Positions 35,334-43,938 of a stretch of 51,117 nucleotides of DNA are shown here, piece after piece. Each line of letters begins with the position of its first letter. Position 1 is the first letter of the stretch. The notes below the pieces were generated by a model. It was given only the letters and a program-made list of their open reading frames with translations. It searched no databases and was not told where the DNA came from. Source of the DNA: Deltaproteobacteria bacterium. GTDB lineage: Bacteria; Desulfobacterota; BSN033; UBA1163. The DNA lies in NCBI GenBank assembly GCA_016874935.1, contig VGSS01000005.1, forward strand, positions 1-51,117, written 5' to 3'. Position numbers and translations under genes: made by a program.

Positions 35334-36311
35334 ATGATCATCGACATCTTAGCCCACCACGTATCAAAATCTGTGGCAGAAATGCTTGAGACCAAACCCT
35401 ATTATGGCGAGACCGCCACCTTTAGGGCTCATGGCAAGGAGCTTCCCTACCCGATCCGAAATGCGGATCCAGAAGTCCGATTGGGTCTCATGGAAAAGTA
35501 CGGGATTGATATGCAGGCCCTCAGCCAAACTGGATCAGTCCTCATCGGGTTTGATGCTGAAGATTCTGCAGAGATATGTAGACGTTCCAATACAGACAAT
35601 TACGCCCTGGTCAAGGCCTATCCCCAAAAATTTGTCAATATCTGTTTCATCTCACTACTGGATATGAAGAGCGCCATGGAAGAGCTAAAGCGTGCGATCA
35701 ACGAACTCGATTGTCGTGGAGTGACCGTCTGCACCAATCAGCAGGGAAAGGGTCTTGACTCATCGGAGTATTTTCCCTTTTATGAAAGGCTGGCGGAACA
35801 GGACTTGCCCCTCTTTTTACATCCCACCCATTGGGACTCTTACCCTTTAGTTGATATGAACAAGGGATGGAGAATGATGCAGATCCTTGGATGGCCTTTT
35901 GATACGACCCAAGCTGTCTGGCGGCTGATCTTAGGAGGCGTGATTGACCGTTTCCCTGGTCTGAAGATCGTCACTCACCATCTTGGAGCCATGCTTCCCT
36001 ACTTTGTAACCAGAATTGAAAAGAACGTGAGCACTTTCTTACGCGACAGGATCTCAAGGCCCATTTCGGAGTATTGGAAGAACCTCTATGGAGATACAGC
36101 CATGGATGGAACTGTCGCAGCCCTTCCCTGCGGGTATGCCTTTTTTGGGCCGGAAAGGATGATGTTTGGAACCGATTATCCTTTTGGCCCGGAGTTCGGT
36201 GAGGACTTTATACGAACAAACCTCGCAGCCTTAAAGGCAATGAATATCTCCGAGGAGGAGAAGAAAAAGATATTCGAGGAGAATGCCAAAAAAATCTTGA
36301 AGATAAAATAA
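35334..36311 (+). CDS. Amidohydrolase 2 / ACMSD-like hydrolase or decarboxylase
   Basis: A 325-residue TIM-barrel metal enzyme of the family that includes aminocarboxymuconate-semialdehyde and resorcylate decarboxylases. Conserved parts are LFLHPTHWDS, THHLGAMLPYF and MFGTDYPFGPE with the catalytic Asp. The N-terminal metal motif reads DILAHH, so the first His of HXH is Leu; this variant is seen in a subgroup of the family. It could decarboxylate an aromatic acid or hydrolyse a lactone or amide. AGGAG precedes the start, and the gene follows Mo enzyme 1 after 53 bases. Confidence 0.82.
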   Translation: MIIDILAHHVSKSVAEMLETKPYYGETATFRAHGKELPYPIRNADPEVRLGLMEKYGIDMQALSQTGSVLIGFDAEDSAEICRRSNTDNYALVKAYPQKFVNICFISLLDMKSAMEELKRAINELDCRGVTVCTNQQGKGLDSSEYFPFYERLAEQDLPLFLHPTHWDSYPLVDMNKGWRMMQILGWPFDTTQAVWRLILGGVIDRFPGLKIVTHHLGAMLPYFVTRIEKNVSTFLRDRISRPISEYWKNLYGDTAMDGTVAALPCGYAFFGPERMMFGTDYPFGPEFGEDFIRTNLAALKAMNISEEEKKKIFEENAKKILKIK

Positions 36312-36324
36312 AGGAGGACCTGAC

Positions 36325-37515
36325 ATGGAGGATCCAAGAGAGAGGCTGACGACGTCCATTTCGACGAGAGAATTGGAGCGAAGATGGACGGCTGCTCGTG
36401 AGGTCATGAGAGAAGAGAAGGTTGATTTTCTCCTCATGCGACAGGACGAAGAATTTTTGGGCGGATATGTGAAGTGGTTTACCGATATTCCTGCTCAGCA
36501 TCACTATCCTTTTACGGTTATCTTCCCTGCCGATGACGAGATGAGCACGATCTCTGTTGGAGGTCCTCCACCTGCGGAGCCCTTTCCTCCCCAATGGGCG
36601 GTCCGGGGCGTAAAAAAGAGGCTAAGCGCTGGTTATTTTCCTTCTGTTCATTATACCAGCGCCTACGATGCAGAGCTTGCCATAGGCGTTTTAAAGGAGA
36701 AGAAAGGGGCGACAATTGGGTGGGTAGGGAAGTCCTCTATCTCCCTTGCCTTTTATGAGCATTTAAGAGATCAGCTTGTCGGCTATAGATTTGTGGACAT
36801 GACAGATCGGATGGATCAGATCAAGGCGATCAAGAGTCTGGAAGAATTAGAGATGATCCAAAGGACTGCCGCTCTTCAGGATGCGGTCATAGAACATGTG
36901 AGCCAGGTCATCAGGCCAGGCCTCAGGGACTTTGAAATCCATGCCGAAGCCTTCTATTCAGCCATGAGGCTCGGAAGCGAACGTCAGCTCATTCTCGTTG
37001 GCTCTGGCCCTTCCGGCACCTCCATTCCATTCCAACACCGCCGTTTCCAAAACCGGGTTGTCAAGGAAGGGGATCAGATATCCCTTCTCATTGAAGTGAA
37101 TGGGCCCGGCGGATTCTATGCCGAAATTGCAAGAATCTTTTCGATTGGAAAGCCATCTCAGCAATTGCAGGACGCCTATGGGGTTGCACTGGAGGCCCAA
37201 AGATTGACCTTGAATGCATTAAAACCAGAAGCCGATCCAAAAGACCTTCTGGAGATTAACAATCAATTTCTCAAAAAGATGGGGTATCTTCCTGAGGGGA
37301 GGCTTTATGCCCATGGTCAGGGGTATGATCTGGTTGAGCGGCCATTGTTGCGGCAGGATGAACCGATGCGGATCAAGGCTGGAATGAACATCACGGTTCA
37401 TCCGGCTGCAACCAATCAAACAGTGTGGGCAACCGTTTGCGACAATTATCTTGTGACAGAAGAAGGCGTCGGCCCGTGCCTCCATCAAACTCCTAAAGAG
37501 ATCATCATCGTTTAA
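36325..37515 (+). CDS. M24/creatinase-fold protein with altered metal site
   Basis: A 396-residue protein with an N-terminal creatinase-like domain (about 1-170) and a C-terminal pita-bread domain (about 180-396). The usual five metal ligands D, D, H, E, E are largely replaced. LLIEVNGPGGFYAEIARIF carries Glu where the two Asp should be, ITVHPAATN has His for the first Glu, and only the His of YAHGQGYD appears kept. It is therefore probably not an aminopeptidase. A metal-free hydrolase like creatinase, or a lyase, is more likely. AAAGGAGG precedes the ATG. Confidence 0.82.
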   Translation: MEDPRERLTTSISTRELERRWTAAREVMREEKVDFLLMRQDEEFLGGYVKWFTDIPAQHHYPFTVIFPADDEMSTISVGGPPPAEPFPPQWAVRGVKKRLSAGYFPSVHYTSAYDAELAIGVLKEKKGATIGWVGKSSISLAFYEHLRDQLVGYRFVDMTDRMDQIKAIKSLEELEMIQRTAALQDAVIEHVSQVIRPGLRDFEIHAEAFYSAMRLGSERQLILVGSGPSGTSIPFQHRRFQNRVVKEGDQISLLIEVNGPGGFYAEIARIFSIGKPSQQLQDAYGVALEAQRLTLNALKPEADPKDLLEINNQFLKKMGYLPEGRLYAHGQGYDLVERPLLRQDEPMRIKAGMNITVHPAATNQTVWATVCDNYLVTEEGVGPCLHQTPKEIIIV

Positions 37516-37536
37516 AAATCATGGTAGGGAATCGAG

Positions 37537-38469
37537 ATGAATCTGCTCATTCTTGAACAGCGCGCAGAAGATTACAGGAAAGCCTTGAACTCTAAGTTTC
37601 CGGGCGTTGTCATTCAAGCAGCCACAAAAGAGGAGGAGGTTGGAAAATTTATTGAACAAGCGGATATCCTCGTGACCATACGAGTTTCAGACGATCTCAT
37701 CAGGAGGGCGACGAAGCTCCAGTGGATTCATGCTTTGACAACAGGAGTGGATTATATTGTTAACCTTCCTTCTCTTAGAAAGGGGGTGATCTTAACTTCA
37801 ACGCGTGGCATCCATGGTCCACAAGTTTCCGAAATGGCCTTTCTTCTCATGCTTGCATTAAACAGGAACCTACCCGAAGTGATCCGCAATCAGGACAGAA
37901 GGATTTGGGAACGCTGGCCGGGAAAACTGCTTTGGAAGAAAAACGTTGGAATTCTTGGCGTTGGAGTGATTGGTGAGGAGATCGCCCGAAAGTGTAAGGC
38001 TTTTGGAATGACGGTCTTCGGCATCTCCAGGACAAAAAAGAAGATCGATGCGGTGGACTATTTTCACGGACCGGAAGACCTTCTTCAAATAATAAAGAAG
38101 ATCGATTACCTCATCATCGTTGCCCCTAACACCCCCCAGACACGAATGATGATTGGGATAAAAGAACTGGCTTCGATGAAGCCCACGGCCTTTCTGATCA
38201 ATCTCGGAAGGGGGGAGATCGTTGATGAAGAAGCGTTGATCAATGCCCTGAAGTCAGGTCAGATAGCAGGCGCCGCTCTGGATACTTTTTGGGAGGAACC
38301 CCTGCCCCAGAATCATCCTTTTTGGGAGATGAAGAATGTGATCGTCATCCCCCATGTGTCCGGGATGAGCGACATTTATCCAGAGCAAGCTCTCGGGATT
38401 TTCGAGGAGAACCTCCGACGATTCCTTGGAGGAGAAAGGAAAAATCTGCTCAATCTTGTTAAGTGGTAG
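37537..38469 (+). CDS. D-2-hydroxyacid dehydrogenase family protein
   Basis: A 310-residue protein with the NAD-binding GVGVIGEEIA (from about 142) and the catalytic triad of the D-isomer-specific 2-hydroxyacid dehydrogenases: Arg in LINLGRGEIVDEEAL, Glu in FWEEPLP and His in VIPHVSG. It should interconvert a 2-hydroxy acid and a 2-keto acid. It lies 31 bases before tctC, so its product or substrate may be the acid imported by the Tct system. Confidence 0.9.
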   Translation: MNLLILEQRAEDYRKALNSKFPGVVIQAATKEEEVGKFIEQADILVTIRVSDDLIRRATKLQWIHALTTGVDYIVNLPSLRKGVILTSTRGIHGPQVSEMAFLLMLALNRNLPEVIRNQDRRIWERWPGKLLWKKNVGILGVGVIGEEIARKCKAFGMTVFGISRTKKKIDAVDYFHGPEDLLQIIKKIDYLIIVAPNTPQTRMMIGIKELASMKPTAFLINLGRGEIVDEEALINALKSGQIAGAALDTFWEEPLPQNHPFWEMKNVIVIPHVSGMSDIYPEQALGIFEENLRRFLGGERKNLLNLVKW

Positions 38470-38500
38470 GCAAACTCACTGCTTTGAAAGGAGGAAAATC

Positions 38501-39475
38501 ATGAAACGGTCAATCTTGGTTTTTGGTTTAGTTTTAATGGTATTCGGTTTGGGCACTGGAGTGTCGACGACCTCAGCACAGCCCTACCCCAGCCGGCCCA
38601 TTCAGCTTATCATTCCCGGCGCTGCAGGCTCCATTCTGGATATAGCCGGAAGGATTCTGGGTGAAGAATTAGGGAAAACTCTGGGAACCCAAATTGTTCC
38701 CATCGTCAAACCGGGCGCAGGGTTCACGCTGGGGACCGATTTTGTAGCGAGAAGTAAAAAGGATGGCTACACTTTGGCCTACACAAATTCTCCGGCTATT
38801 GTTTATTCACGAGTTCTAAATCCCGAAACCGTTCCTTACGATCCGGACAAAGATTTAGAGCCCTTGGGGTTTCACCTATTATTTCCGGGTGCCATTGCTG
38901 TGCAAGCAGACGCTCCGTGGAAAAATTTCGGGGAGCTATTGGACTTTGCCAAAAAGAATCCAAATAAAATTCGCGTCAGCACCACCGGCGTAGGAAGCAC
39001 CAACCACTTCAACCTGGAGATCATGGAGTCCCTCACCGGCGCCCAATTCAATCATATCCCTTTCAAAGGAGGGGAAGCTGTGATCACCGCTCTTTTAGGA
39101 GGACATGTGGAGATGACGTTTGATGCCGTCAATAAGATCACCCCTCATGTCGAAGCTGGAAAAATGAGGATTCTTCTATTGTCCGCAAAAATGAGGGCAT
39201 ACCCCAATGTGCCCACCTTTGTTGAATTAGGTTATAAACAGGACCTCTTCTCGAGCTGGTTTGGTATGTACGGGCCGGCTGGCCTGCCCGAGGAAGTAAA
39301 GAAGGTTTTAATACCGGCAATCGAAAAGTCGATCAAAAATCCCGAGACAGTTGAAAAACTTGAGAGACTGGAGTTTGCGGTCAGGTATAAATCTCCTTCG
39401 GAACAGAAGAGGTTTGCTGCCCAGGAGTACGACCTCGCCATGGAGGTAGCCAAGAAAGCAGGTCTCCGGAAATAA
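38501..39475 (+). CDS. tctC: Tripartite tricarboxylate transporter binding protein
   Basis: A 324-residue TctC/Bug-family periplasmic receptor. The signal peptide ends near TTSAQP (residues 24-29), followed by YPSRPIQLIIPGAAG. AAAGGAGG immediately before ATG 38501 fixes the start; an earlier in-frame ATG lies inside the previous gene. It binds a carboxylate, typically citrate, tricarballylate or an aromatic acid, and delivers it to TctAB. Confidence 0.92.
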   Translation: MKRSILVFGLVLMVFGLGTGVSTTSAQPYPSRPIQLIIPGAAGSILDIAGRILGEELGKTLGTQIVPIVKPGAGFTLGTDFVARSKKDGYTLAYTNSPAIVYSRVLNPETVPYDPDKDLEPLGFHLLFPGAIAVQADAPWKNFGELLDFAKKNPNKIRVSTTGVGSTNHFNLEIMESLTGAQFNHIPFKGGEAVITALLGGHVEMTFDAVNKITPHVEAGKMRILLLSAKMRAYPNVPTFVELGYKQDLFSSWFGMYGPAGLPEEVKKVLIPAIEKSIKNPETVEKLERLEFAVRYKSPSEQKRFAAQEYDLAMEVAKKAGLRK

Positions 39476-39511
39476 GGAAGGAAAAGTCGGACGAAGGGTG
39501 GATGCTTCCTC

Positions 39512-39964
39512 ATGAGAAACGCAGATCGGATCAGTGGAATCTTCTGGCTCTGTTTTGCACTTCTTTTTATTGCAAAATCTTATCAACTGGGTCCGGGAAC
39601 CCTTCGTCAACCCGGACCTGGCTTCCTTTTTCTCTGGATAAATATCGCCCTGGGGATGATGTCTCTGAGCGTCCTCATACGTGGGTGGTTGGGCAAGAAG
39701 TCGGAGGAATCCGCTGTCTTTGGAAGACAAAATCTAACAAGGGTTATCTTTGTCTTGATCTCCCTCTTTCTCTATGTCCTCCTTCTGGAAATCCTGGGGT
39801 TCATTTTGACCACTCTGCTACTGCTCATATTTCTTCTGGGAATCATTGAGAAGAAGGGATGGTTTTTTGCAGTCTCTGTGAGCGCCGTAGTAACAGCAAT
39901 TGCCTATTTGGTTTTTGAAGTATGGCTAATGTCACAACTGCCAAAGGGGTTTGGGGGAATTTGA
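39512..39964 (+). CDS. tctB: Tripartite tricarboxylate transporter small subunit
   Basis: A 150-residue membrane protein with four hydrophobic segments and the usual TctB start MRNADRISGIFWLCFAL. It ends 17 bases before tctA, and the three tct genes form one operon. The ribosome site is weak. Confidence 0.88.
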   Translation: MRNADRISGIFWLCFALLFIAKSYQLGPGTLRQPGPGFLFLWINIALGMMSLSVLIRGWLGKKSEESAVFGRQNLTRVIFVLISLFLYVLLLEILGFILTTLLLLIFLLGIIEKKGWFFAVSVSAVVTAIAYLVFEVWLMSQLPKGFGGI

Positions 39965-39981
39965 AGAAAGGTTACTAACAG

Positions 39982-41475
39982 ATGGATATCCTCCAGAGTG
40001 TGCTTTACGGGTTTCAGGTGGCGATGGAACCCATCAATTTAGTTTACTGTTTCTTTGGAGTCCTGATTGGAACTCTGGTGGGTGTTTTGCCGGGCCTTGG
40101 ACCGCCTGCCGCCATCGCATTGCTTCTTCCCTCAACCTTAAAAGCCACTCCAGTTTCGGCAATTATTATGCTGGCAGGGATCTATTATGGGGCCATGTAC
40201 GGCGGATCGACGACCTCCATTTTGGTCAATATCCCCGGCGAGGCGTCCTCAGTGGTGACCTGCCTGGATGGACACCAGATGGCAAAGAAAGGAAGGGCGG
40301 GACCAGCCTTGGGGATTGCGGCTTTTGGCTCTTTCATCGCCGGCACATTTGCGGTGGTTATGCTTACTTTAATAGGGCCTCTTTTGGCCGGCATTGCCCT
40401 TCGATTCGGGCCGCCGGAATTTTTTGGTCTGATGTTAGTGGGCATTGTGGTTTTGACCTTCCTGAGCAGCGGATCCATGCTCAAAGCCTTGATGATGGCT
40501 GCCGTTGGTTTAACCCTCAGTGGGATTGGAATGGATTCAATCACCGGGAAATATAGATTTACGTTTAATATTCGGTCCCTTTTGGATGGAGTGGGGCTTA
40601 TTCCCACGGTGATGGGCCTCTTTGGCGTCTCTGAAGTGCTGATGAATCTTGAAACCGGAATCAAGCGAGAAATTCTCAGAGCAAAGGTGAAGAATTTTTT
40701 TCCCACCCTCAAAGATTGGGCTGCCTCCATAGGGTCAATCGTCCGGGGCACGATCCTGGGCTTCTTTCTTGGAATCGTCCCTGGAGGCGGAGCTATTATT
40801 GCCTCCTTCGCCTCTTATGCCATTGAGAAAAAGGCCTCCAAGCATCCGGAGGAGTTCGGAACGGGAGCCATTCAGGGAGTGGCAGGTCCTGAGGCAGCCA
40901 ACAACGCGGCGGCAGGCAGCTCCTTTATCTCCCTTCTCACTCTCGGAATCCCTGCCAATGCAGTGATGGCCATCTTTTTGGGGGCCCTCATGATTCACGG
41001 AGTACAACCAGGTCCCCTTCTCATGACCAGGGCTCCTGATATCTTCTGGGGAACCATTGTAAGCATGTATATAGGCAATGGAATGCTTCTAATTCTAAAC
41101 CTTCCGCTGATCCCTCTATGGGTGATGGTATTGAGAATCCCTTATTACCTTCTTTATCCCCTGATTCTGCTGTTCTGCATCATCGGTTCTTACAGTATTG
41201 GCAATAACACTTCGGATGTGTTCGCCATGCTCACCTTCGGAATCGCAGGGTACCTCATGAAGAAGTTTCGCTATGAGGCTCCTGCATTGATCCTGGGATT
41301 GGTTCTGGGAGGTGAGTTGGAAGCATCTCTCAGACAGTCTTTGATGATGTCGCAAGGTGATTTTTCCATCTTCATCACTCGGCCCATCACGCTCGGTTTT
41401 CTGATTATCGCGGTAATGTTATTGGTTCTTCCTGTGATAACCCGGCGTAGAAGTCTCTCAACGTTAAAGGAGTAA
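39982..41475 (+). CDS. tctA: Tripartite tricarboxylate transporter large subunit
   Basis: A 497-residue membrane protein with about twelve hydrophobic segments and both signature repeats of TctA: GVLPGLGPPAAIALLLPSTL near residue 33 and GIVPGGGAIIASFASYAIEK near 270. It is the ion-coupled carboxylate channel. It is the last gene of the long plus-strand run and is followed by the RAYT element. Confidence 0.93.
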   Translation: MDILQSVLYGFQVAMEPINLVYCFFGVLIGTLVGVLPGLGPPAAIALLLPSTLKATPVSAIIMLAGIYYGAMYGGSTTSILVNIPGEASSVVTCLDGHQMAKKGRAGPALGIAAFGSFIAGTFAVVMLTLIGPLLAGIALRFGPPEFFGLMLVGIVVLTFLSSGSMLKALMMAAVGLTLSGIGMDSITGKYRFTFNIRSLLDGVGLIPTVMGLFGVSEVLMNLETGIKREILRAKVKNFFPTLKDWAASIGSIVRGTILGFFLGIVPGGGAIIASFASYAIEKKASKHPEEFGTGAIQGVAGPEAANNAAAGSSFISLLTLGIPANAVMAIFLGALMIHGVQPGPLLMTRAPDIFWGTIVSMYIGNGMLLILNLPLIPLWVMVLRIPYYLLYPLILLFCIIGSYSIGNNTSDVFAMLTFGIAGYLMKKFRYEAPALILGLVLGGELEASLRQSLMMSQGDFSIFITRPITLGFLIIAVMLLVLPVITRRRSLSTLKE

Positions 41476-41497
41476 ATTGTCATTGGAATAGGAATGA

Positions 41498-41543
41498 AAG
41501 GATAGGGACAAAGGATAGGAAAGGATAGGGGACGAAGGATAGG
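41498..41543 (+). repeat. Short tandem repeat AAGGATAGG (4 copies)
   Basis: AAGGATAGG starts at 41498, 41511, 41521 and 41535, each copy 10-14 bases from the next. It directly adjoins the left inverted motif of the RAYT element. The unit length is irregular, so it looks like locally expanded sequence rather than a designed site. Confidence 0.7.
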
Positions 41544-42365
41544 GGACGGTTCTCAAATAGCGGTGTGAAAATGAATGGTTACCGACCATTTATTATGCGG
41601 TAAGCCACAGATCACTATTAGGCTGAGGTAGGAAAGATAACAGGAAATGCCAAGGACAGCGCGAATTGCGTTCCCATCGATGGTCTATCACGTGATCAGC
41701 AGAGGAAATAATCGCGAGTGGGTGTTTAATGAGCGGGAAGACTTTGAAAAATACCTTGAGATCTGTGGAAGATACAAAGACAAATTTGGATTCAAGCTCT
41801 ACCATTGGGTCCTAATGAGTAACCACATCCATCTTGTCATGGAGACGACAGAAGAGAGTTCTCTATCCAAAATTATGCAGGGAATGAATTTGGCCTATAC
41901 GATTTGGTTTAACAGGAAGAATGGGAAAGTGGGTCATCTATGGCAGGACAGATTTAAGAGCGCTCTGGTGGAGAAGGATAATTATCTCCTTGAATGTGGG
42001 AGATATGTAGAGAGGAATCCATTGAGAGCAAGGTTAGTAAAAGATCCAAGAGAGTACCCTTGGAGCAGCTACAGGGTATATGCTTATGGGAAAGCAGATG
42101 GTGTAACAGATAGGCATGCTACTTATGAGGCGATGGGAAAAGAAGATCGTGCAAGACGTAAAGCATATCGAGAATATGTTTGTTGCAATAGAGACAAAGA
42201 GGAGCGGGAGATCAGAGAGAGGATGGCGCGAGGGGTAATCGGTGCAGAGGTATTTCAACAGCATATTGAGAAGAGGGTAATGGAGTTCTCCAGACCGAAG
42301 AGGGGTAGGCCAAGAAAATAGTTTGTATTTATTTGTTATCACAAATGAATATGAGAACCGTCCCC
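41542..42365 (+). mobile_element. RAYT element bounded by inverted 14-bp motifs
   Basis: GGGGACGGTTCTCA at 41542-41555 recurs as its exact inverse TGAGAACCGTCCCC at 42352-42365, enclosing the RAYT gene. Additional small palindromes lie nearby: AATGGT/ACCATT (41574-41590) and GGTTCTTGAGAACC (42369-42382). Such GC-rich imperfect palindromes next to a Y1-type transposase are the hallmark of REP/RAYT units. It separates the tct operon from the second LIV operon. Confidence 0.7.
41647..42321 (+). CDS. REP-associated tyrosine transposase (Y1 family)
   Basis: A 224-residue member of the Y1 single-strand transposase (IS200-like/RAYT) family. The HUH metal motif is NHIHLVME (His60, His62), and the probable catalytic Tyr120 lies in GRYVERNPLRARL. 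The family block YPWSSYRVY follows. RAYTs cut single-stranded hairpins of their cognate REP sequences and are often kept as domesticated single-copy genes. The frame is complete. Confidence 0.92.
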   Translation: MPRTARIAFPSMVYHVISRGNNREWVFNEREDFEKYLEICGRYKDKFGFKLYHWVLMSNHIHLVMETTEESSLSKIMQGMNLAYTIWFNRKNGKVGHLWQDRFKSALVEKDNYLLECGRYVERNPLRARLVKDPREYPWSSYRVYAYGKADGVTDRHATYEAMGKEDRARRKAYREYVCCNRDKEEREIRERMARGVIGAEVFQQHIEKRVMEFSRPKRGRPRK

Positions 42366-42496
42366 AATGGTTCTTGAGAACCTCAATGTTACCTATTGTT
42401 GCCGTGGATAAACAGTCTTGGGGAAAGGGGGTGATGGAAAGGGCAGAGGGATTGAGGGCGCAACAAAAAACAACAGGCAAAGGAGGTAAGGAACAG

Positions 42497-43810
42497 ATGA
42501 AAAAAACAATTTTTTTCATGGCATTATTGATTGTTGTCGGTGTTTTTAGCTTGATGGGGTGCGCTAAAAAAGAGGCAAAAGAGATCAAAATAGGTGTTAT
42601 TATGGGCCAGACCGGCATGTACGCCGCCTTTGGCCAGGGCGGTGTCTTCGGCATCAAGGCTGCCGTTGATGACATCAACAAGGATGGCGGGCTAAAGGTG
42701 GACGGTAAGAAGATACCCATCAAACTTGTTATTGTCAACAATGAGAGCGACCCGAATAAGGCAGGATCCCTGGCTGAAAGTCTCATTGTGCAGGACAAGG
42801 TCCACTTCATTGTCAGCGGTGACCAGCCTCCCCCCATGCATCCCGGTGTCTCCCATGTGGCGGAGAAGCACAAGAAAATCTATATCACCTCCACAGGACC
42901 GCAGGAGCCCTGGGTCGCGATGAGACAGGAAACGCCGAGCAAGTGGCAATACACCTGGGCGACCGGTTTATTCGCCATAGTAAGCCCGCCCCCGGCCGGG
43001 GACTTCCGCGCCAAACCGGGCTACACGATCGTGGATACATGGATGGCAATGCTCGATCTTTTTGGAGCGAAGACCAACAAAAAAGTCGGCATCATCTGCT
43101 CTGACGATCCGGATGGGAGAGGATGGTACACCCTATTTGGACCGGCACTGAAAAAAGCCGGCTACGAAGTAGTAGGTCTGGATAAGAACCTCGGCCTCAT
43201 TCCTCTTGAGACTACCGACTTTTCTTCTACCATCAAGGCTTGGAAAGACGCCAAGGTGGAAATACTGTGGGGGAATGCCCCCGGACCGTTCTTCGGGGCG
43301 GTATGGAAGCAGGCCAACGCACTCGGTTTCAAACCGAAGATGGTCTCCATCGGACGAGGCGCGCTCTTTTTCCAAGATGTATCAGCCTGGGGCGGTGATC
43401 TCCCCTGGGGTATCTGCACTGAGGTCTGGTGGGATCCGTCATTAAAAGACTCTCCTGGCATTGGCGGTACGACCCCCGCATCTCTTGCTGAGAGGTGGGC
43501 AAAGGAAACAAAGCAACCTCTTAACGCGGCAATAGGCCCTGGTTACCGTTCAGTTCAGGTTCTCGCCGATGCGATTCAGCGTGCAGGCACACTCGATTCG
43601 GAAAAGGTGAATGCCGCCCTAGCGAAGACCGACCTGCCGACCATCGGTCACCGGGTGAAGTTTGACGAAAACCAGTTTAGTCGCGGACCACTCGTATTCG
43701 GTCAGTGGTTCAAGACCGATAAGCCGGAGAAATGGGAATTGAAAGTGATCTTCACGAAGCACGATTTCATACCAGCAGCAGCCCAACCTATTTTCCCCAA
43801 ACCGTACTAG
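42497..43810 (+). CDS. ABC transporter substrate-binding lipoprotein (LIV type)
   Basis: A 437-residue type 1 periplasmic binding protein with a lipoprotein signal peptide. Hydrophobic residues 4-18 are followed by LMGCAKK, so Cys20 is the lipidated residue. The mature part begins IKIGVIMGQTGMYAAFGQGG, the typical ligand loop. AAAGGAGGTAAGG lies before ATG 42497, which is why this start is used rather than one further upstream. It feeds the LivGFHM genes that follow. It differs from the left-arm receptor, which has an ordinary signal peptide. Confidence 0.9.
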   Translation: MKKTIFFMALLIVVGVFSLMGCAKKEAKEIKIGVIMGQTGMYAAFGQGGVFGIKAAVDDINKDGGLKVDGKKIPIKLVIVNNESDPNKAGSLAESLIVQDKVHFIVSGDQPPPMHPGVSHVAEKHKKIYITSTGPQEPWVAMRQETPSKWQYTWATGLFAIVSPPPAGDFRAKPGYTIVDTWMAMLDLFGAKTNKKVGIICSDDPDGRGWYTLFGPALKKAGYEVVGLDKNLGLIPLETTDFSSTIKAWKDAKVEILWGNAPGPFFGAVWKQANALGFKPKMVSIGRGALFFQDVSAWGGDLPWGICTEVWWDPSLKDSPGIGGTTPASLAERWAKETKQPLNAAIGPGYRSVQVLADAIQRAGTLDSEKVNAALAKTDLPTIGHRVKFDENQFSRGPLVFGQWFKTDKPEKWELKVIFTKHDFIPAAAQPIFPKPY

Positions 43811-43821
43811 AAAGAAGGACG

Positions 43822-43860
43822 GACCGGTGGGCGAGAAGGACTTCGTTTCGCCCATCGGTC
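43822..43860 (+). terminator. Stem-loop between binding protein and livG
   Basis: GACCGGTGGGCG (43822-43833) pairs with CGCCCATCGGTC (43849-43860) through twelve pairs with one G-U wobble. A 15-base loop itself contains GAAG/CTTC. It lies 12 bases after the binding-protein stop and lacks a U run. It probably raises the binding-protein:permease ratio by mRNA protection or partial termination. Confidence 0.5.
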
Positions 43861-43938
43861 TGGCGAAGCGGTCGTTTCAGCGAGCACAATAAGTAGCTGT
43901 CCATCATATTTTTTAGGGGCTATTGGACGAACTGAAAT

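Noticed and set aside
38467-38482. AGGCA...CTGCT before tctC, with GG and GC at sigma-54 spacing
   Set aside because: Four consensus mismatches, and the predicted start would remove the ribosome site of tctC.
39951-40556. 201-codon frame overlapping tctA in another frame
   Set aside because: tctA has both family signatures and a good ribosome site; the alternative has neither.
42034-42873. 279-codon frame on the minus strand across the RAYT and binding-protein genes
   Set aside because: It runs through two real genes and shows low-complexity composition without recognisable domains.
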